64,000 nucleotides of DNA from Roseiarcus sp963832305 (GCA_963832305.1 CAWHTU010000011.1:62001-126000); one strand, 5' to 3'; numbered from the stretch's first letter, positions 48,061 to 57,430 are shown. Numbers and translations: made by a program. The notes: generated by a model from the letters alone, not told the origin.

Positions 48061-49650
48061 ATGCTCTTCAATTCCCATGAGTTCCTGTTCGTATTTCTGC
48101 CGGCGACCCTGCTGGGATTCTATCTGCTCGGGCGCGTTTCCCGGCAGGCGGCGATTCTGTGGCTTATTCTGACGTCGCTAGTGTTCTACGGCTGGTGGCG
48201 GCCACTCAACATCCTCATCATCGGGCCATCGATCATCGTCAACTACCTGCTGGCGTCGTTCCTTTTGCGGTTGAGCGAGAGGGGTGAGCAGCCCCGGCTG
48301 TCGCGCGCGGTGTTGCTCGCCGGAATCCTGTTCAACGTCGCTTTCCTTGGATTTTTCAAATACGCCGATTTCGTCTACGGCACGGTCAATGACCTCTTCG
48401 GCGCCAATCTCCTCCTGCTGCACGTCATTCTGCCGCTCGGGATTTCGTTCATCACCTTCCAGAAGATCGCTTTTCTGATCGACATTCAGGCCGGGCGGGT
48501 CAAAGCCTTCACGTTTCGCGAATATTGCACCTTCGTTCTCTTCTTCCCCCAGCTCATCGCCGGCCCGATCGTCCATTATCGCGAGATGATGCCGCAGTTT
48601 GCGACCGCTGCATGCCGCTTCGACAAGGAGAACTTTGCCGTCGGCCTTACGCTATTGTTCTTCGGCCTGTTCAAGAAGGGCGTGCTCGCCGACCACATCG
48701 CGCCGCTGATCACGCCGATTTATGAGCACTCGGCCGCCGGCGGCAAGACGCCCTTTCTGCTCGCGTGGATGGCGGCGGTCGGCTTCACGCTGCAAGTCTA
48801 TTTTGATTTCTCTGGCTATACCGACATGGCGCTCGGACTCGGACGGTTCTTCGGCATCAAGCTGCCGCCGAATTTCAACTCGCCGCTTAAGGCGTCGAGC
48901 ATTATCGATTTCTGGCTGCGCTGGCACATGACGCTGACGCGCTTTCTTACCGCATATATCTACAACCCAATGGTGCTATGGCTTACGAGACGACGGGCGG
49001 TGAAGGGACGGCCAGGATTTGGCGGCCGCAACCCGTCGCTCGGCGCTTTCCTATCGCTACTGATGGTTCCGCTCCTCGCGACAATGTTCATATCGGGGCT
49101 TTGGCACGGGGCTGGATACGGATTCATCATTTGGGGCCTCATTCATGGCGTCTATCTCGTCGTCAATCATGGCTGGCGTGTGTACGCTGCGCATCGGTGG
49201 CGGGACCGAGCGGCCTATGCCCGGGTCATGAAGCCGGCGGGTTGGGCGCTGACCTTTGTTTCGGTTACGACCGCAATGATTTTCTTTCGCGCGACAACGG
49301 TGAGATCGGCGATTGACTTGGTGGGCGGGGTCTTCGGCCTGAACAGCGTCGCGCTGCCTCACGACGTCGCCGCGATCGCGGCGACCTATGGCACGGATTT
49401 CACGCAGGCTGCGATGTGGGTCGCCATCCTGTTGTTCATCGCCCTCGTCTGTCCCAACACCCTCGAGATTCTTGCCCCTTATGAGCCCGCTTTAGGTGTG
49501 AAGGCGAAGTCGACCGCGACGTTCTTTGGCGGGTTTCAAATTCCGGCCTGGGATCCCTCGCTGCCATGGGCGGTGGCGGTATCGGTCGTCGCCGCGGTCG
49601 CCATCTTTTCGACCGGCGGTCCGAGCGAGTTCCTCTACTGGCAATTCTAG
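48061..49650 (+). CDS. MBOAT family O-acyltransferase (AlgI/DltB-like)
   Basis: Polytopic membrane acyltransferase, 529 residues. The start LFNSHEFLFVFLPATLLGFY is the hallmark of bacterial AlgI-type MBOATs. Conserved residues: His289 in FWLRWHMTLTRF and the catalytic-type His349 in FISGLWHGAGYGFIIW; FDFSGYTDMALGLGRFFGI is also typical. It follows the acyl carrier protein gene by 116 bases. In known systems MBOATs move an acyl group from a cytoplasmic carrier across the membrane to a surface polymer. It ends 10 bases from the convergent PQQ dehydrogenase gene. Confidence 0.93.
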   Translation: MLFNSHEFLFVFLPATLLGFYLLGRVSRQAAILWLILTSLVFYGWWRPLNILIIGPSIIVNYLLASFLLRLSERGEQPRLSRAVLLAGILFNVAFLGFFKYADFVYGTVNDLFGANLLLLHVILPLGISFITFQKIAFLIDIQAGRVKAFTFREYCTFVLFFPQLIAGPIVHYREMMPQFATAACRFDKENFAVGLTLLFFGLFKKGVLADHIAPLITPIYEHSAAGGKTPFLLAWMAAVGFTLQVYFDFSGYTDMALGLGRFFGIKLPPNFNSPLKASSIIDFWLRWHMTLTRFLTAYIYNPMVLWLTRRRAVKGRPGFGGRNPSLGAFLSLLMVPLLATMFISGLWHGAGYGFIIWGLIHGVYLVVNHGWRVYAAHRWRDRAAYARVMKPAGWALTFVSVTTAMIFFRATTVRSAIDLVGGVFGLNSVALPHDVAAIAATYGTDFTQAAMWVAILLFIALVCPNTLEILAPYEPALGVKAKSTATFFGGFQIPAWDPSLPWAVAVSVVAAVAIFSTGGPSEFLYWQF

Positions 49651-49660
49651 GGGCGGCGCT

Positions 49661-51466
49661 TCACGGCCTCGCGAGCTCGTTGTCGAGCCCAAGCACCGCG
49701 ATCTTGCCGGTCACGACCTCGGTGGGCCAGGAGACGCCGGTGAGGCCGGTCGTCACGGCGACCTTTTCTCCGCCCCCCGCGCTATAAGCGATGACGCCGC
49801 CGCCAATGGCGCCGCCGATCTTCTGACCCCACAGCTTCTCCCCGGTCGCCGCGTCGAGGGCGTAGAAATTGCCGCCGACGTCGCCGAACAAGACCAGGCC
49901 CCCGGCGGTCGGAGTGATGGCGCCCACGATCGGGTAATTGGACTTTAGTTTCCACTTCCAGGCGCCAGTATCCGCATCGACAGCGTAGACCCAGCCGCCC
50001 CAGGTTCTCCGGCCGTCATCCTGCCTACCAAAGGTGTGAAACGGATTTCTGGTCGCCATCCCGAACCATGGGCCACCGGTGTGGACATCCCTCATTTGTT
50101 GCTCGGTCTGCAGCATCACAGTCGTGCACCATTCAGTCTCGCCGGTGAGGATCAGGTTGGTCCGGGGATCATAGGCAGGACCGTTCCATTCCGCGCCGCC
50201 GGCCACGCCCGGGCAAAAGCGCACTTCGGCGTTGGCCGAGAATGGCGCGTCGGCGTTCTCCATCCTGGTCACCGGCACGCGGTAGATCACCGAGTTCTCG
50301 TTCAAATCGACGCCATAGAGGTACCCGTCCTTGGGCGCCTCGGCCATCAGCCTTTTGCCGCCCGCCGTTTCGATCAGGCTCGGCGCGCTGGCCACGTCCC
50401 AATCGTGCCAATCGCGCTGCACAAGCTTGAAATGACGCTTGTATGCCCCGGTCCTGGCGTCGAGCACGACGACCGAGCCGGTATAGAGATTGTCGCCCTT
50501 GCGCACCTCGCGCGCAAAAGCTGGCCCGGGATTGCCGACCGGCACGTACAGTTCCCCGGTAGCCGGGTCGAGCGTGTAGGACGTCCAGGTGGCGCCGCCG
50601 CTGATCGGTATCCCCGGCGCGTTGTTCCAGGTTGACGCGTCGAGCGGCGAGGCGCCCTCGGGTCCTCGGACCATATCGCCCTCGGTCTTGGGGACGAGGA
50701 AGAATTCCCAGACCACCTTGCCGGTCTTGGAGTCGAGCGCGAACATGCGCCCCTTGCCCCCTTTGGCGTCGCCGCCGGCGTTGCCGATGAAAACGAGGCC
50801 GCTCCAGGCGATCGGCGCGGCGGAGACGAACTCACCCCTGCCTGCCTCGGTGATCGTCGTCGCCCAGAGGCGTTTACCGGTATTGAAGTCATAGGCGAGC
50901 ACGCGCCCGTCCTGGGAGCCGCGGAAGAGCATGCCATCCAGGTAGGCCACGCCACGCATCGCAGACAGGATCGTGGGCGGCACATCCTCATGCGTGCGCC
51001 AATTCTCCGCGCAGCTCGCCGGATCGAGGGAGAAAATGTCGGACTTGGTAACGCCGATCAAGGCGCCTTTGACCATGATCAGGCCGGACTCGAAGCTTGA
51101 GTACTGCCCAGTGTCGTAGGTGCACAACACCTTCAGCCTGCCGACAGTCTCTGTGTTGATTTCGGCCAGCGGCGCGTAGCGTTCCGAGGTGAGCGTCCGG
51201 TTGTAGCTCGGCCAGTCTCCGTCGCCGGCCTCCGCCGCAGCGGGGAGAAGGGCGGGAGCGGCGGCGGCTGAGCGCCTGTACGCCGGGTTAAGCTCAGTCG
51301 TAATCGCGCCCCTCGGCGCAGACCAGGAGCGGAGATAGTTGCGCGTCATAGCGACAATCAGTGACATCTGGACGGGATTGGCGCGGAAGAGCGCAGCCCC
51401 GCCCGCCGCGCCCGCCGCTACCAGGGCGGTGGCGACGAGGGCAGCTATAACTAGGCGTCTCATCAT
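49661..51466 (-). CDS. PQQ-dependent dehydrogenase (quinoprotein beta-propeller)
   Basis: Periplasmic oxidoreductase, probably an alcohol dehydrogenase. One N-terminal helix (VIAALVATALVAAGAAGGAAL) anchors or exports it. Repeated propeller-blade motifs with W-docking are seen: GKRLWATTITEAG, GKVVWEFF, GAWKWKLKSN and GEKLWGQKIGG. The segment VQRDWHDWDVASAPSLI resembles the active-site Asp region. No vicinal Cys-Cys pair, so it is not a classical methanol dehydrogenase MxaF/XoxF. 601 residues. No PQQ synthesis gene is nearby; cytochromes at 41.8-43.2 kb could accept the electrons. Confidence 0.88.
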   Translation of the reverse strand: MMRRLVIAALVATALVAAGAAGGAALFRANPVQMSLIVAMTRNYLRSWSAPRGAITTELNPAYRRSAAAAPALLPAAAEAGDGDWPSYNRTLTSERYAPLAEINTETVGRLKVLCTYDTGQYSSFESGLIMVKGALIGVTKSDIFSLDPASCAENWRTHEDVPPTILSAMRGVAYLDGMLFRGSQDGRVLAYDFNTGKRLWATTITEAGRGEFVSAAPIAWSGLVFIGNAGGDAKGGKGRMFALDSKTGKVVWEFFLVPKTEGDMVRGPEGASPLDASTWNNAPGIPISGGATWTSYTLDPATGELYVPVGNPGPAFAREVRKGDNLYTGSVVVLDARTGAYKRHFKLVQRDWHDWDVASAPSLIETAGGKRLMAEAPKDGYLYGVDLNENSVIYRVPVTRMENADAPFSANAEVRFCPGVAGGAEWNGPAYDPRTNLILTGETEWCTTVMLQTEQQMRDVHTGGPWFGMATRNPFHTFGRQDDGRRTWGGWVYAVDADTGAWKWKLKSNYPIVGAITPTAGGLVLFGDVGGNFYALDAATGEKLWGQKIGGAIGGGVIAYSAGGGEKVAVTTGLTGVSWPTEVVTGKIAVLGLDNELARP

Positions 51467-51713
51467 CTTAAGTTCATCGGTCCGAGCAGCGTGGTGAGCG
51501 CTGACAGCGGGATATCACAGGGGCGTCCGCCCCAGTCGCGCCAGCGAAAGTCGCCGCCCCCGGCCGAACCGCCGGCATTCATGCTCAAAGTGGATCCTAT
51601 GACGAGGGAAAAAAAGTCGCGAATGGTTGCCAACAATCAAGTCGCGTGAGCTTGCCGCCCATGCGTGAGAAACCAACAGCAGAGATCGGATCATCGCGCA
51701 AGTGCGCACGAAG

Positions 51714-52073
51714 TCACACCGCCTCTCGCAGCCCACGCGGCAGCGGAAAGGCCGCGGATTCGCTGGTCGTCTTCAGCGTCTCGATCGCGATCGCATCGGC
51801 GATCAGCTGCGCGGCGCAACCCTCGCGTGCGGCGACCTCGCACAAATGCTGAGAATTGGCGGAATTGGCCGCCCCGACGACGATGACCGCTTCGACTTGG
51901 CGCGCGGCCGCTTTCACCGCCTCCTGCCGGTTGGTGGTCGCATAGCAAATGTCTCCGACGGGCGGCGCGTGAATCACGGGAAATCGCCGCTCGAGCGCGG
52001 CGACGATCTCACGTGTCTCGTCGATCGAGAGCGTCGTCTGAGTTATGCAAGCGATCTCGCCGGCAACCGGCGC
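51714..52073 (-). pseudogene. ispH: ispH fragment (4-hydroxy-3-methylbut-2-enyl diphosphate reductase)
   Basis: The frame reads ITQTTLSIDETREIVAALER, then GDICYATTNRQEAVKAAARQ and VVGAANSANSQHLCEVAARE. These are the central and C-terminal signatures of IspH (TQTTLS, DICYATTNRQEAV, NSxNSxRL). Both the N-terminal iron-sulfur cysteine region and the C-terminal third (GVTAGASAP) are missing; the end ETLKTTSESAAFP is unrelated. IspH is essential, so an intact copy must be elsewhere. The 240 bases between it and the PQQ dehydrogenase hold nothing recognisable. Confidence 0.8.
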
Positions 52074-52122
52074 GAACGGAGCAGGCGACGTTCATGTTGT
52101 CCTCGAGAAAGGGAGATCGGTC

Positions 52123-53089
52123 ATGACGAAAGCGTTTGGCGGGACATCGACGACTGACGAGGTGCTTGAGGGCTTGAGCTTGAGCGGGAAGCGCGTGCTG
52201 GTGACGGGCGTGTCGGCCGGCCTCGGCGTGGAGACGGCCCGGGCGCTTGCTGCCCACGGCGCGGAGGTGGTCGGGGCCGCTCGCGACCTCGCCAAGGCCA
52301 AGGCCGCGACCGTCGAAGTCCGCGCCGGCGCTGCGAACGGCGGCGGGCTCGATCTCATCGAGCTCGATTTGGCCTCGCTCGCGAGCGTGCGCGATTGCGC
52401 GGACACGCTGATCGCCGAGGGCGCGCGATTCGACCTCGTCATCGCCAACGCCGGCGTCATGGCCTGTCCGTTCGGCAAGACCGCCGACGGGTTCGAGACT
52501 CAGTTCGGGACCAATCACCTAGGACATTTCCTGCTCGTCAACCGCATCGCGGCGCTGATGAATCCTGAAATCTCGGCTGGTCAACCTGTCCTCGGCCGGC
52601 CATCGATATTCCGACGTCGACCTCGACGATCCGAACTTCGACCGCACGCCCTATGACCCGTGGATGGCCTACGGCCGTTCGAAGACCGCCAATGTCCTGT
52701 TCGCGGTCGAATTCGACCGCCGGCACAAGGCGAGCGGCGTGGCCGCGACCGCCGTCCACCCAGGCGGAATCCAGACCGAACTTTCGCGCCATCTTTCGCG
52801 AGAGGCGGCGCAAGCGCTGATCGACCGGATCAACGCCGCCAATCGCGCCACCGGCCAGCCGGACTTTGTTTTCAAGACTATCCCGCAAGGCGCTGCGACG
52901 TCGGTTTGGGCCGGCGCGGTCGCGAGCGCACAAGAGGTCGGCGGGCGCTATTGCGAGGATTGCCAAGTGGCGGAAATCGTTTCCGACCCCGCCAATCGCA
53001 AGGGGGTGAAGCCTTATGCGCTTGACCCGGAGCGCGCCAAGGCGCTGTGGGCGAAGAGCGAGGAGATGGTCGGCGAGCGGTTCCCATAG
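52123..53089 (+). CDS. short-chain dehydrogenase/reductase (frame broken near 52560-52575)
   Basis: NAD(P)-dependent oxidoreductase of retinol-dehydrogenase-like SDR type. The Rossmann motif is TGVSAGLG, followed by NAGVMACPFG and NHLGHFLLVNRI. After the break the next frame gives RLVNLSSAGHRYSDVDLDDP, then MAYGRSKTANVLFAVEFDRR with catalytic Tyr and Lys (YxxxK). One extra base near 52571 explains the shift; repaired length is about 321 residues. ATG 52123 follows a good GGGAGA site. Substrate unknown. Confidence 0.87.
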
Positions 53090-53155
53090 CCCGGCGGGGT
53101 CGCCGGGCGGCGGCGAGCGTCGCGTGGTCCGCGAGTCAAGGCCAGGGCCGCGACG

Positions 53156-53258
53156 CGCAACGAAAACCAAATCCCCGCAACAGAAACAAAATCCGTCGCA
53201 ACAAGAACCAAATCCCTCGCAACAAAAACCAAGTCCGTCGCAACGAAAACCAAATGAC
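53156..53258. repeat. tandem repeat of a 21-base unit, five copies
   Basis: Units start at 53156, 53176, 53197, 53218 and 53239 (lengths 20, 21, 21, 21 and a last partial), consensus cgcaacaaaaaccaaatcc plus gt. The unit is a multiple of three, so every frame reads a seven-residue repeat, but no start or ribosome-binding site supports translation. It is the AT-richest part of the gap 53090-53520, which otherwise holds no gene. Confidence 0.85.
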
Positions 53259-53520
53259 TTTCCGGGTCGCCGATCGGGACTTGTCAACGGGTTATATCCT
53301 CGGTTCCAGGATCCCAGCCTCTTTCTCTCTCTTTGAACAAAACCGGGCCGACCGCACGCCCGACCCGCCACCGGGCCGCGACACCGCATCAGACAGCCGT
53401 ACGGCGACTTATAGCCAGGCCTTCTGGTTATCGCAAGGATTTGTCGTTCTTTTGCGAAAAACAGGCAAGAATCCGGCCCGCGCGAACCATATGCCCGCCC
53501 TTCAGTCGGCGGACGCCCGC

Positions 53521-53763
53521 TTACTTGCCCATCTTGCCTTTCATCGCTTGGATCGCCTTGGCGCAGCCGACGCTGACTTCCATCTTGTGTTCTTTCAGGC
53601 ACGCGATGATGCGTCCGCCGCCCATCTGCACGCCCGGGCAAAGCCGCGCGACATCCGACTTGCAATATTTCATCGCCTCGGCCTGCTGGGCAAGGGCGCT
53701 CGATCCTGCGAACGCGATCAAGGCGAACGAAGCGACGGCTGCGACTGCGAATTGACGAACCAT
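53521..53763 (-). CDS. small secreted cysteine-rich repeat protein
   Basis: 80 residues with a signal peptide (VRQFAVAAVASFALIAFAGS, cleaved after ALAQ). The mature part has one cysteine-rich repeat: YCKSDVARLCPGVQMGGGRI, then IACLKEHKMEVSVGCAKAI, four cysteines as in the bacterial version of the Golgi-type Cys-rich repeat. The start codon ATG is preceded by gagggg. Such proteins are common in Hyphomicrobiales, function unknown. Single-gene unit. Confidence 0.8.
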   Translation of the reverse strand: MVRQFAVAAVASFALIAFAGSSALAQQAEAMKYCKSDVARLCPGVQMGGGRIIACLKEHKMEVSVGCAKAIQAMKGKMGK

Positions 53764-53890
53764 GGCATTTCCCCTCTTTTGCCGGCGAAGCGCGACGCTG
53801 GACCGCCGTCTGATAAGATCGGCGCCCCGTGGCGGTCAAATGAAATGATCGCTGGGGACAGGGGCGTGTGGCGCGGGCAGGGGAGAAATC

Positions 53891-54358
53891 ATGGACAAGC
53901 TCAGTCTGCAAAACCCGCTGTTTGCGACCTACGTCATCGCGGCGACGTTGATGATCCTGAAGGTCGTGGCCATGTCCTGGCTCACGGTCGTGCGGATGAT
54001 GCAGGTCAACGGCGGCTTCCGCTCGCCGGAGGATTTGCGAAGGACGCCGCTCAATACGAGCCCCGACCCAAGCCAGCTCGAGCGCAATGAGGCTGTGGAC
54101 CGCATCCGCAGAATTCAGCTCAACGATCTCGAGAACGTTCCGTTCTTCCTCGTCGCGGGCTTTCTCTACATCCTCACCGAGCCGTCGCTGCTCGTCGCCC
54201 GCTTGCTGCTCTACGGCTACGTCTTATCGAGGCTCGCCCATTTCGCAGCCTACTATACCGCACAGACCCATGACATGCGAGCGACGCTGTGGACCATCGG
54301 CTCGCTGATCCTGATCTACCTCACGGTTTGGCCGCTCATCGTCGCGCTCGGGATTTGA
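53891..54358 (+). CDS. MAPEG family membrane protein
   Basis: Four-helix membrane protein of the microsomal glutathione-transferase/eicosanoid family. The central sequence ERNEAVDRIRRIQLNDLENV, followed by PFFLVAGFLYIL, is the family signature (R-x-Q-N/D-x-x-E-N). 155 residues; the ribosome-binding site ggggagaa precedes ATG 53891. Bacterial members may conjugate glutathione to hydrophobic electrophiles; a gshA gene lies 2 kb downstream, though this is only suggestive. Confidence 0.87.
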   Translation: MDKLSLQNPLFATYVIAATLMILKVVAMSWLTVVRMMQVNGGFRSPEDLRRTPLNTSPDPSQLERNEAVDRIRRIQLNDLENVPFFLVAGFLYILTEPSLLVARLLLYGYVLSRLAHFAAYYTAQTHDMRATLWTIGSLILIYLTVWPLIVALGI

Positions 54359-54430
54359 ACGGAAGCTTCCGCCGTGGTGCTGGCCTCCGCCCGCGCCACC
54401 GTCTAAGACCGCGTTCCCTCATGATCGGGA

Positions 54431-55861
54431 TTGGCGAAGTTGAACGCCCCGCAGGCCGCCCGCGACAAACGGCCCGTGTTCACGCACGGGTCGCTAATGC
54501 GCCACGTCGCGGTGATGACCGCGACCGGCGCCATCGGCTTGATGGCGGTGTTCGTCGTCGATCTCCTGTCTCTGTTCTGGGTGTCGAAACTTGGCGATCA
54601 GGCGTTCAAGGCCGCCGTCGGCTACGTCGGCTTGACGACGTTCTTCGCCATGTCGATCAACATCGGGCTCACCATCGCCGCCTCGGCGACGGTCTCGCGC
54701 GCGCTTGGCGCCGGCGACCGGCCGCGCGCCCGCAGGCTTGCGGCTTCCTCGCTCGTCATCGCCGCGATCTTCTCGGCGGCGATGGCGGCTCTGATGTTCG
54801 TCTTTCGCGACTGGGCGCTGACGACGCTCTTGCACGCTCACGGCGAGCCGGCCGCGGTTGCGTCGAAATTCATCGCGATCAGCATTCCGGCGAACGTGCC
54901 GCTGGCGGTCGGCATGGCGTTTTCGGGCATATTGCGCGCTGTCGGCGACGCCCGGCGGGCGATGTATGTGACGCTTTCGGCCGGGATCGCGACTGCTTTT
55001 CTCGATCCGCTGCTCATCTTCGGCTTCGGTCTCGGGGTCTATGGCGCGGCCTGGGCGACAGTCCTCTCGCGCCTTATCCTGTTCGCCGTCGGCTGGCGCG
55101 GGGCGGTCGGCGTTCACGACCTCGTCGCGCGGCCGAAACTCAACGCCGCGCGCGGCGACTTCGGCCCGATCATGGCGATCGGCTTTCCAGCGATCATGGC
55201 CAATATGGCTGCGCCGGTCAGTTCAGCCTACACGCTCAGGATATTCTCCGATTTCGGCGAGGCGGCGATCGCCGCCTCCGCGATCATCGACCGCGTCACG
55301 CCGGTGGCGTTCGGGGTCATCTTCGCGCTCACCGGTTCGATCGGCCCGATCATCGGCCAAAACTATGGCGCGAGACTGATGGACCGGGTGCAGCGGGCGC
55401 TGACCGATTCTTTCATCCTGTCGATCGGCTACGTTCTGTTTGCGTGGGCGACGCTGGCGCTCGCTGCCCCGGCGCTGATCGCCGCCTTCGAGGCCAAGGG
55501 CGACAGCGCACAATATGTCGCCTTCTATTGCCGCTACGGCGTCTCGGCGTGGCTGTTTCTGGCTTGCCTTTTCGTCGCCAACACCGCGTTCAACAATCTC
55601 GGCTTTCCCCTGTTATCAATGGCGTTCAACTGGGCGCGGGCGACGCTGGGCACGATTCCATTCGTGACCTTTGGCGCGCGTTATGGCGGGGTGCAGGGCG
55701 GTCTGATCGGCTTCGCGCTCGGCTGCGCCGTCTTCGGCCTCATCGCGGTCGCCACGGCCTATGCGGCGACGTGGCGGCTGGCCAAGGCTATTGACGGCGC
55801 CGATCGCGCGGCGGCACGGCCCGCGCCCGCGATCGAGCGGCGAGGAGCAAGCGCGCCATGA
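54431..55861 (+). CDS. MATE family multidrug efflux transporter
   Basis: Cation-driven exporter of the NorM/DinF superfamily with about twelve membrane helices in two homologous halves. The N-terminus THGSLMRHVAVMTATGAIGL and the sequence TPVAFGVIFALTGSIGPIIG are typical. 476 residues from TTG 54431; no ATG is available before Met23, and homology covers residues before it, so a TTG or GTG start is needed. Downstream to 56041 there is about 180 bases without a gene, containing two copies of tgtcggagcgg. Confidence 0.88.
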   Translation: MAKLNAPQAARDKRPVFTHGSLMRHVAVMTATGAIGLMAVFVVDLLSLFWVSKLGDQAFKAAVGYVGLTTFFAMSINIGLTIAASATVSRALGAGDRPRARRLAASSLVIAAIFSAAMAALMFVFRDWALTTLLHAHGEPAAVASKFIAISIPANVPLAVGMAFSGILRAVGDARRAMYVTLSAGIATAFLDPLLIFGFGLGVYGAAWATVLSRLILFAVGWRGAVGVHDLVARPKLNAARGDFGPIMAIGFPAIMANMAAPVSSAYTLRIFSDFGEAAIAASAIIDRVTPVAFGVIFALTGSIGPIIGQNYGARLMDRVQRALTDSFILSIGYVLFAWATLALAAPALIAAFEAKGDSAQYVAFYCRYGVSAWLFLACLFVANTAFNNLGFPLLSMAFNWARATLGTIPFVTFGARYGGVQGGLIGFALGCAVFGLIAVATAYAATWRLAKAIDGADRAAARPAPAIERRGASAP

Positions 55862-56041
55862 CGCTCAACGACAGCCGCAGGAAACCGGCGCCTGACGGGC
55901 GTCGCAGAAGGCGACGCCTCACCCCTCATCGACTGTCGGAGCGGGGTAGGGGCCAGCCTCGCTCCCCTTCGTTGCATTGTCGGAGCGGCGCGACTATCTA
56001 GCCGGGTCGCCGGTTCGCCGGCCGGTGGGATGGGCGCCTGA

Positions 56042-57412
56042 ATGGCTCGCGACGTCGTCGATAGTGAGGTTGTCGAGTCGCGCGACGCGCTCGTCGCGTG
56101 GCTCGAAGCGGGTTGCAAGCCGGGCGGTCCATTCCGAATCGGCACGGAACACGAAAAAATACCATTCTACCGCGCGGATCGTACGCCGGTTCCCTACGGA
56201 GGCGACAGGGGCATCCGGGCGCTGCTCGAGGGCATGCAAAAGAGGCTCGGCTGGGACGGGATCGAGGACGACGGCAATCTCATCGGCCTCTATGACCCGA
56301 ACGGCGGCGGCGCCATTTCGCTCGAGCCAGGCGGACAGTTCGAACTCTCGGGCGCGCCGCTCGACAACGCACATTTGACCGCGGACGAACTCGATCGGCA
56401 TCTCGCCGTTTGCCGCATCGTCGCCGAGCCGCTCGGCATCGGCTTTCTCACGCTCGGCATGAGCCCAAAATGGTCGCTTGCCCAGACGCCGTCGATGCCG
56501 AAGAGCCGCTACGCGATCATGGCCCGCTACATGCCGAAGGTCGGAACCCGCGGGCTTGACATGATGTTTCGCACTGCGACCGTGCAGGCCAATCTCGACT
56601 TCATGAGCGAACGGGACATGGTCGCCAAGATGCGCGTCGGCTTGGCGCTGCAGCCGGTGATCACCGCGCTCTTCGCCAATTCGCCATTCACCGACGGCAA
56701 GCTCAACGGTCTCCTCTCCGCGCGATCGGAGATCTGGCGCCATACCGATCCGGCGCGCACCGGCATGCTCGCATTCGCCTTCGAGCCCGGCATGGGGTTC
56801 GAGCGCTATGTCGACTACGCGCTCGACGTGCCGCTCTATTTCGTGAAGCGCGGCGACCACTATCAGGATGTCGCGGGCGCAAGCTTTCGCGACCTGCTCG
56901 CCGGCCGGCTGAAAGAGGCGCCGGGCGAGCACGCCACGATGGCCGATTGGGCGAACCATCTGTCGTCGATTTTCCCGGAAGTGCGGCTCAAGCGCTATCT
57001 CGAAATGCGCGGCGCCGACGTCGGCCCGCCCGAGCGCATCGTCGCGCTTGCGGCGCTGATGGCAGGGCTCTACTACGATCCCGAAGCGCTCCGCTCGGCC
57101 GAAGCCCTGATCGCGGATTGGAGCGCCGAGGACCGGCAGAAGCTGCGCGACGACGCGCCGCTGCTCGGCCTAGCCGCCGACGCGCGCGGGCGCGACCTGC
57201 GTTCGGTCGCAGTGGACATGCTCGCGATCGCCCGCGGGGGCTTGAAGCGGCGCCGCAGGCTCAACGCGCGCGGCGAGGACGAGACGATCCTGCTTCGTCC
57301 GCTCGAAGCAATCGCTGCGAGCGGACGGGAGCCGGCGCGGCATTGGATCGAGCGCTACGAAGGCCCGTGGGGGCGGTCGGTCGATCCGGCCTTCGACGAG
57401 GCGGCTTTTTGA
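56042..57412 (+). CDS. gshA: glutamate-cysteine ligase, plant/alphaproteobacterial type
   Basis: First step of glutathione synthesis. It belongs to the GCS2/plant-like class: GPFRIGTEHEKIPFYRADRT, ISLEPGGQFELSGAPL, NLDFMSERDMVAKMRVGLAL and HLSSIFPEVRLKRYLEMRGA are all hallmarks. 456 residues, complete. It converges on a small secreted-protein gene and rsmE; in many Rhizobiales rsmE lies beside gshA, but here in the opposite direction. Confidence 0.94.
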   Translation: MARDVVDSEVVESRDALVAWLEAGCKPGGPFRIGTEHEKIPFYRADRTPVPYGGDRGIRALLEGMQKRLGWDGIEDDGNLIGLYDPNGGGAISLEPGGQFELSGAPLDNAHLTADELDRHLAVCRIVAEPLGIGFLTLGMSPKWSLAQTPSMPKSRYAIMARYMPKVGTRGLDMMFRTATVQANLDFMSERDMVAKMRVGLALQPVITALFANSPFTDGKLNGLLSARSEIWRHTDPARTGMLAFAFEPGMGFERYVDYALDVPLYFVKRGDHYQDVAGASFRDLLAGRLKEAPGEHATMADWANHLSSIFPEVRLKRYLEMRGADVGPPERIVALAALMAGLYYDPEALRSAEALIADWSAEDRQKLRDDAPLLGLAADARGRDLRSVAVDMLAIARGGLKRRRRLNARGEDETILLRPLEAIAASGREPARHWIERYEGPWGRSVDPAFDEAAF

Positions 57413-57430
57413 ACCGCGCCCGGGAGCGCC

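Noticed and set aside
49661..51466. Methanol dehydrogenase (MxaF or XoxF)
   Set aside because: No vicinal Cys-Cys pair, no mxa or xox neighbours, and divergent active-site sequence; a general PQQ alcohol dehydrogenase is safer.
51515..51736. Small gene between the PQQ dehydrogenase and the ispH fragment
   Set aside because: No start signal or recognisable sequence; arginine-rich random frame.
53156..53258. CRISPR array
   Set aside because: The 21-base units abut without spacers and there are no cas genes.
55862..56041. Repeat element with two tgtcggagcgg copies before gshA
   Set aside because: Only an 11-base match; too short to call a repeat family from one window.
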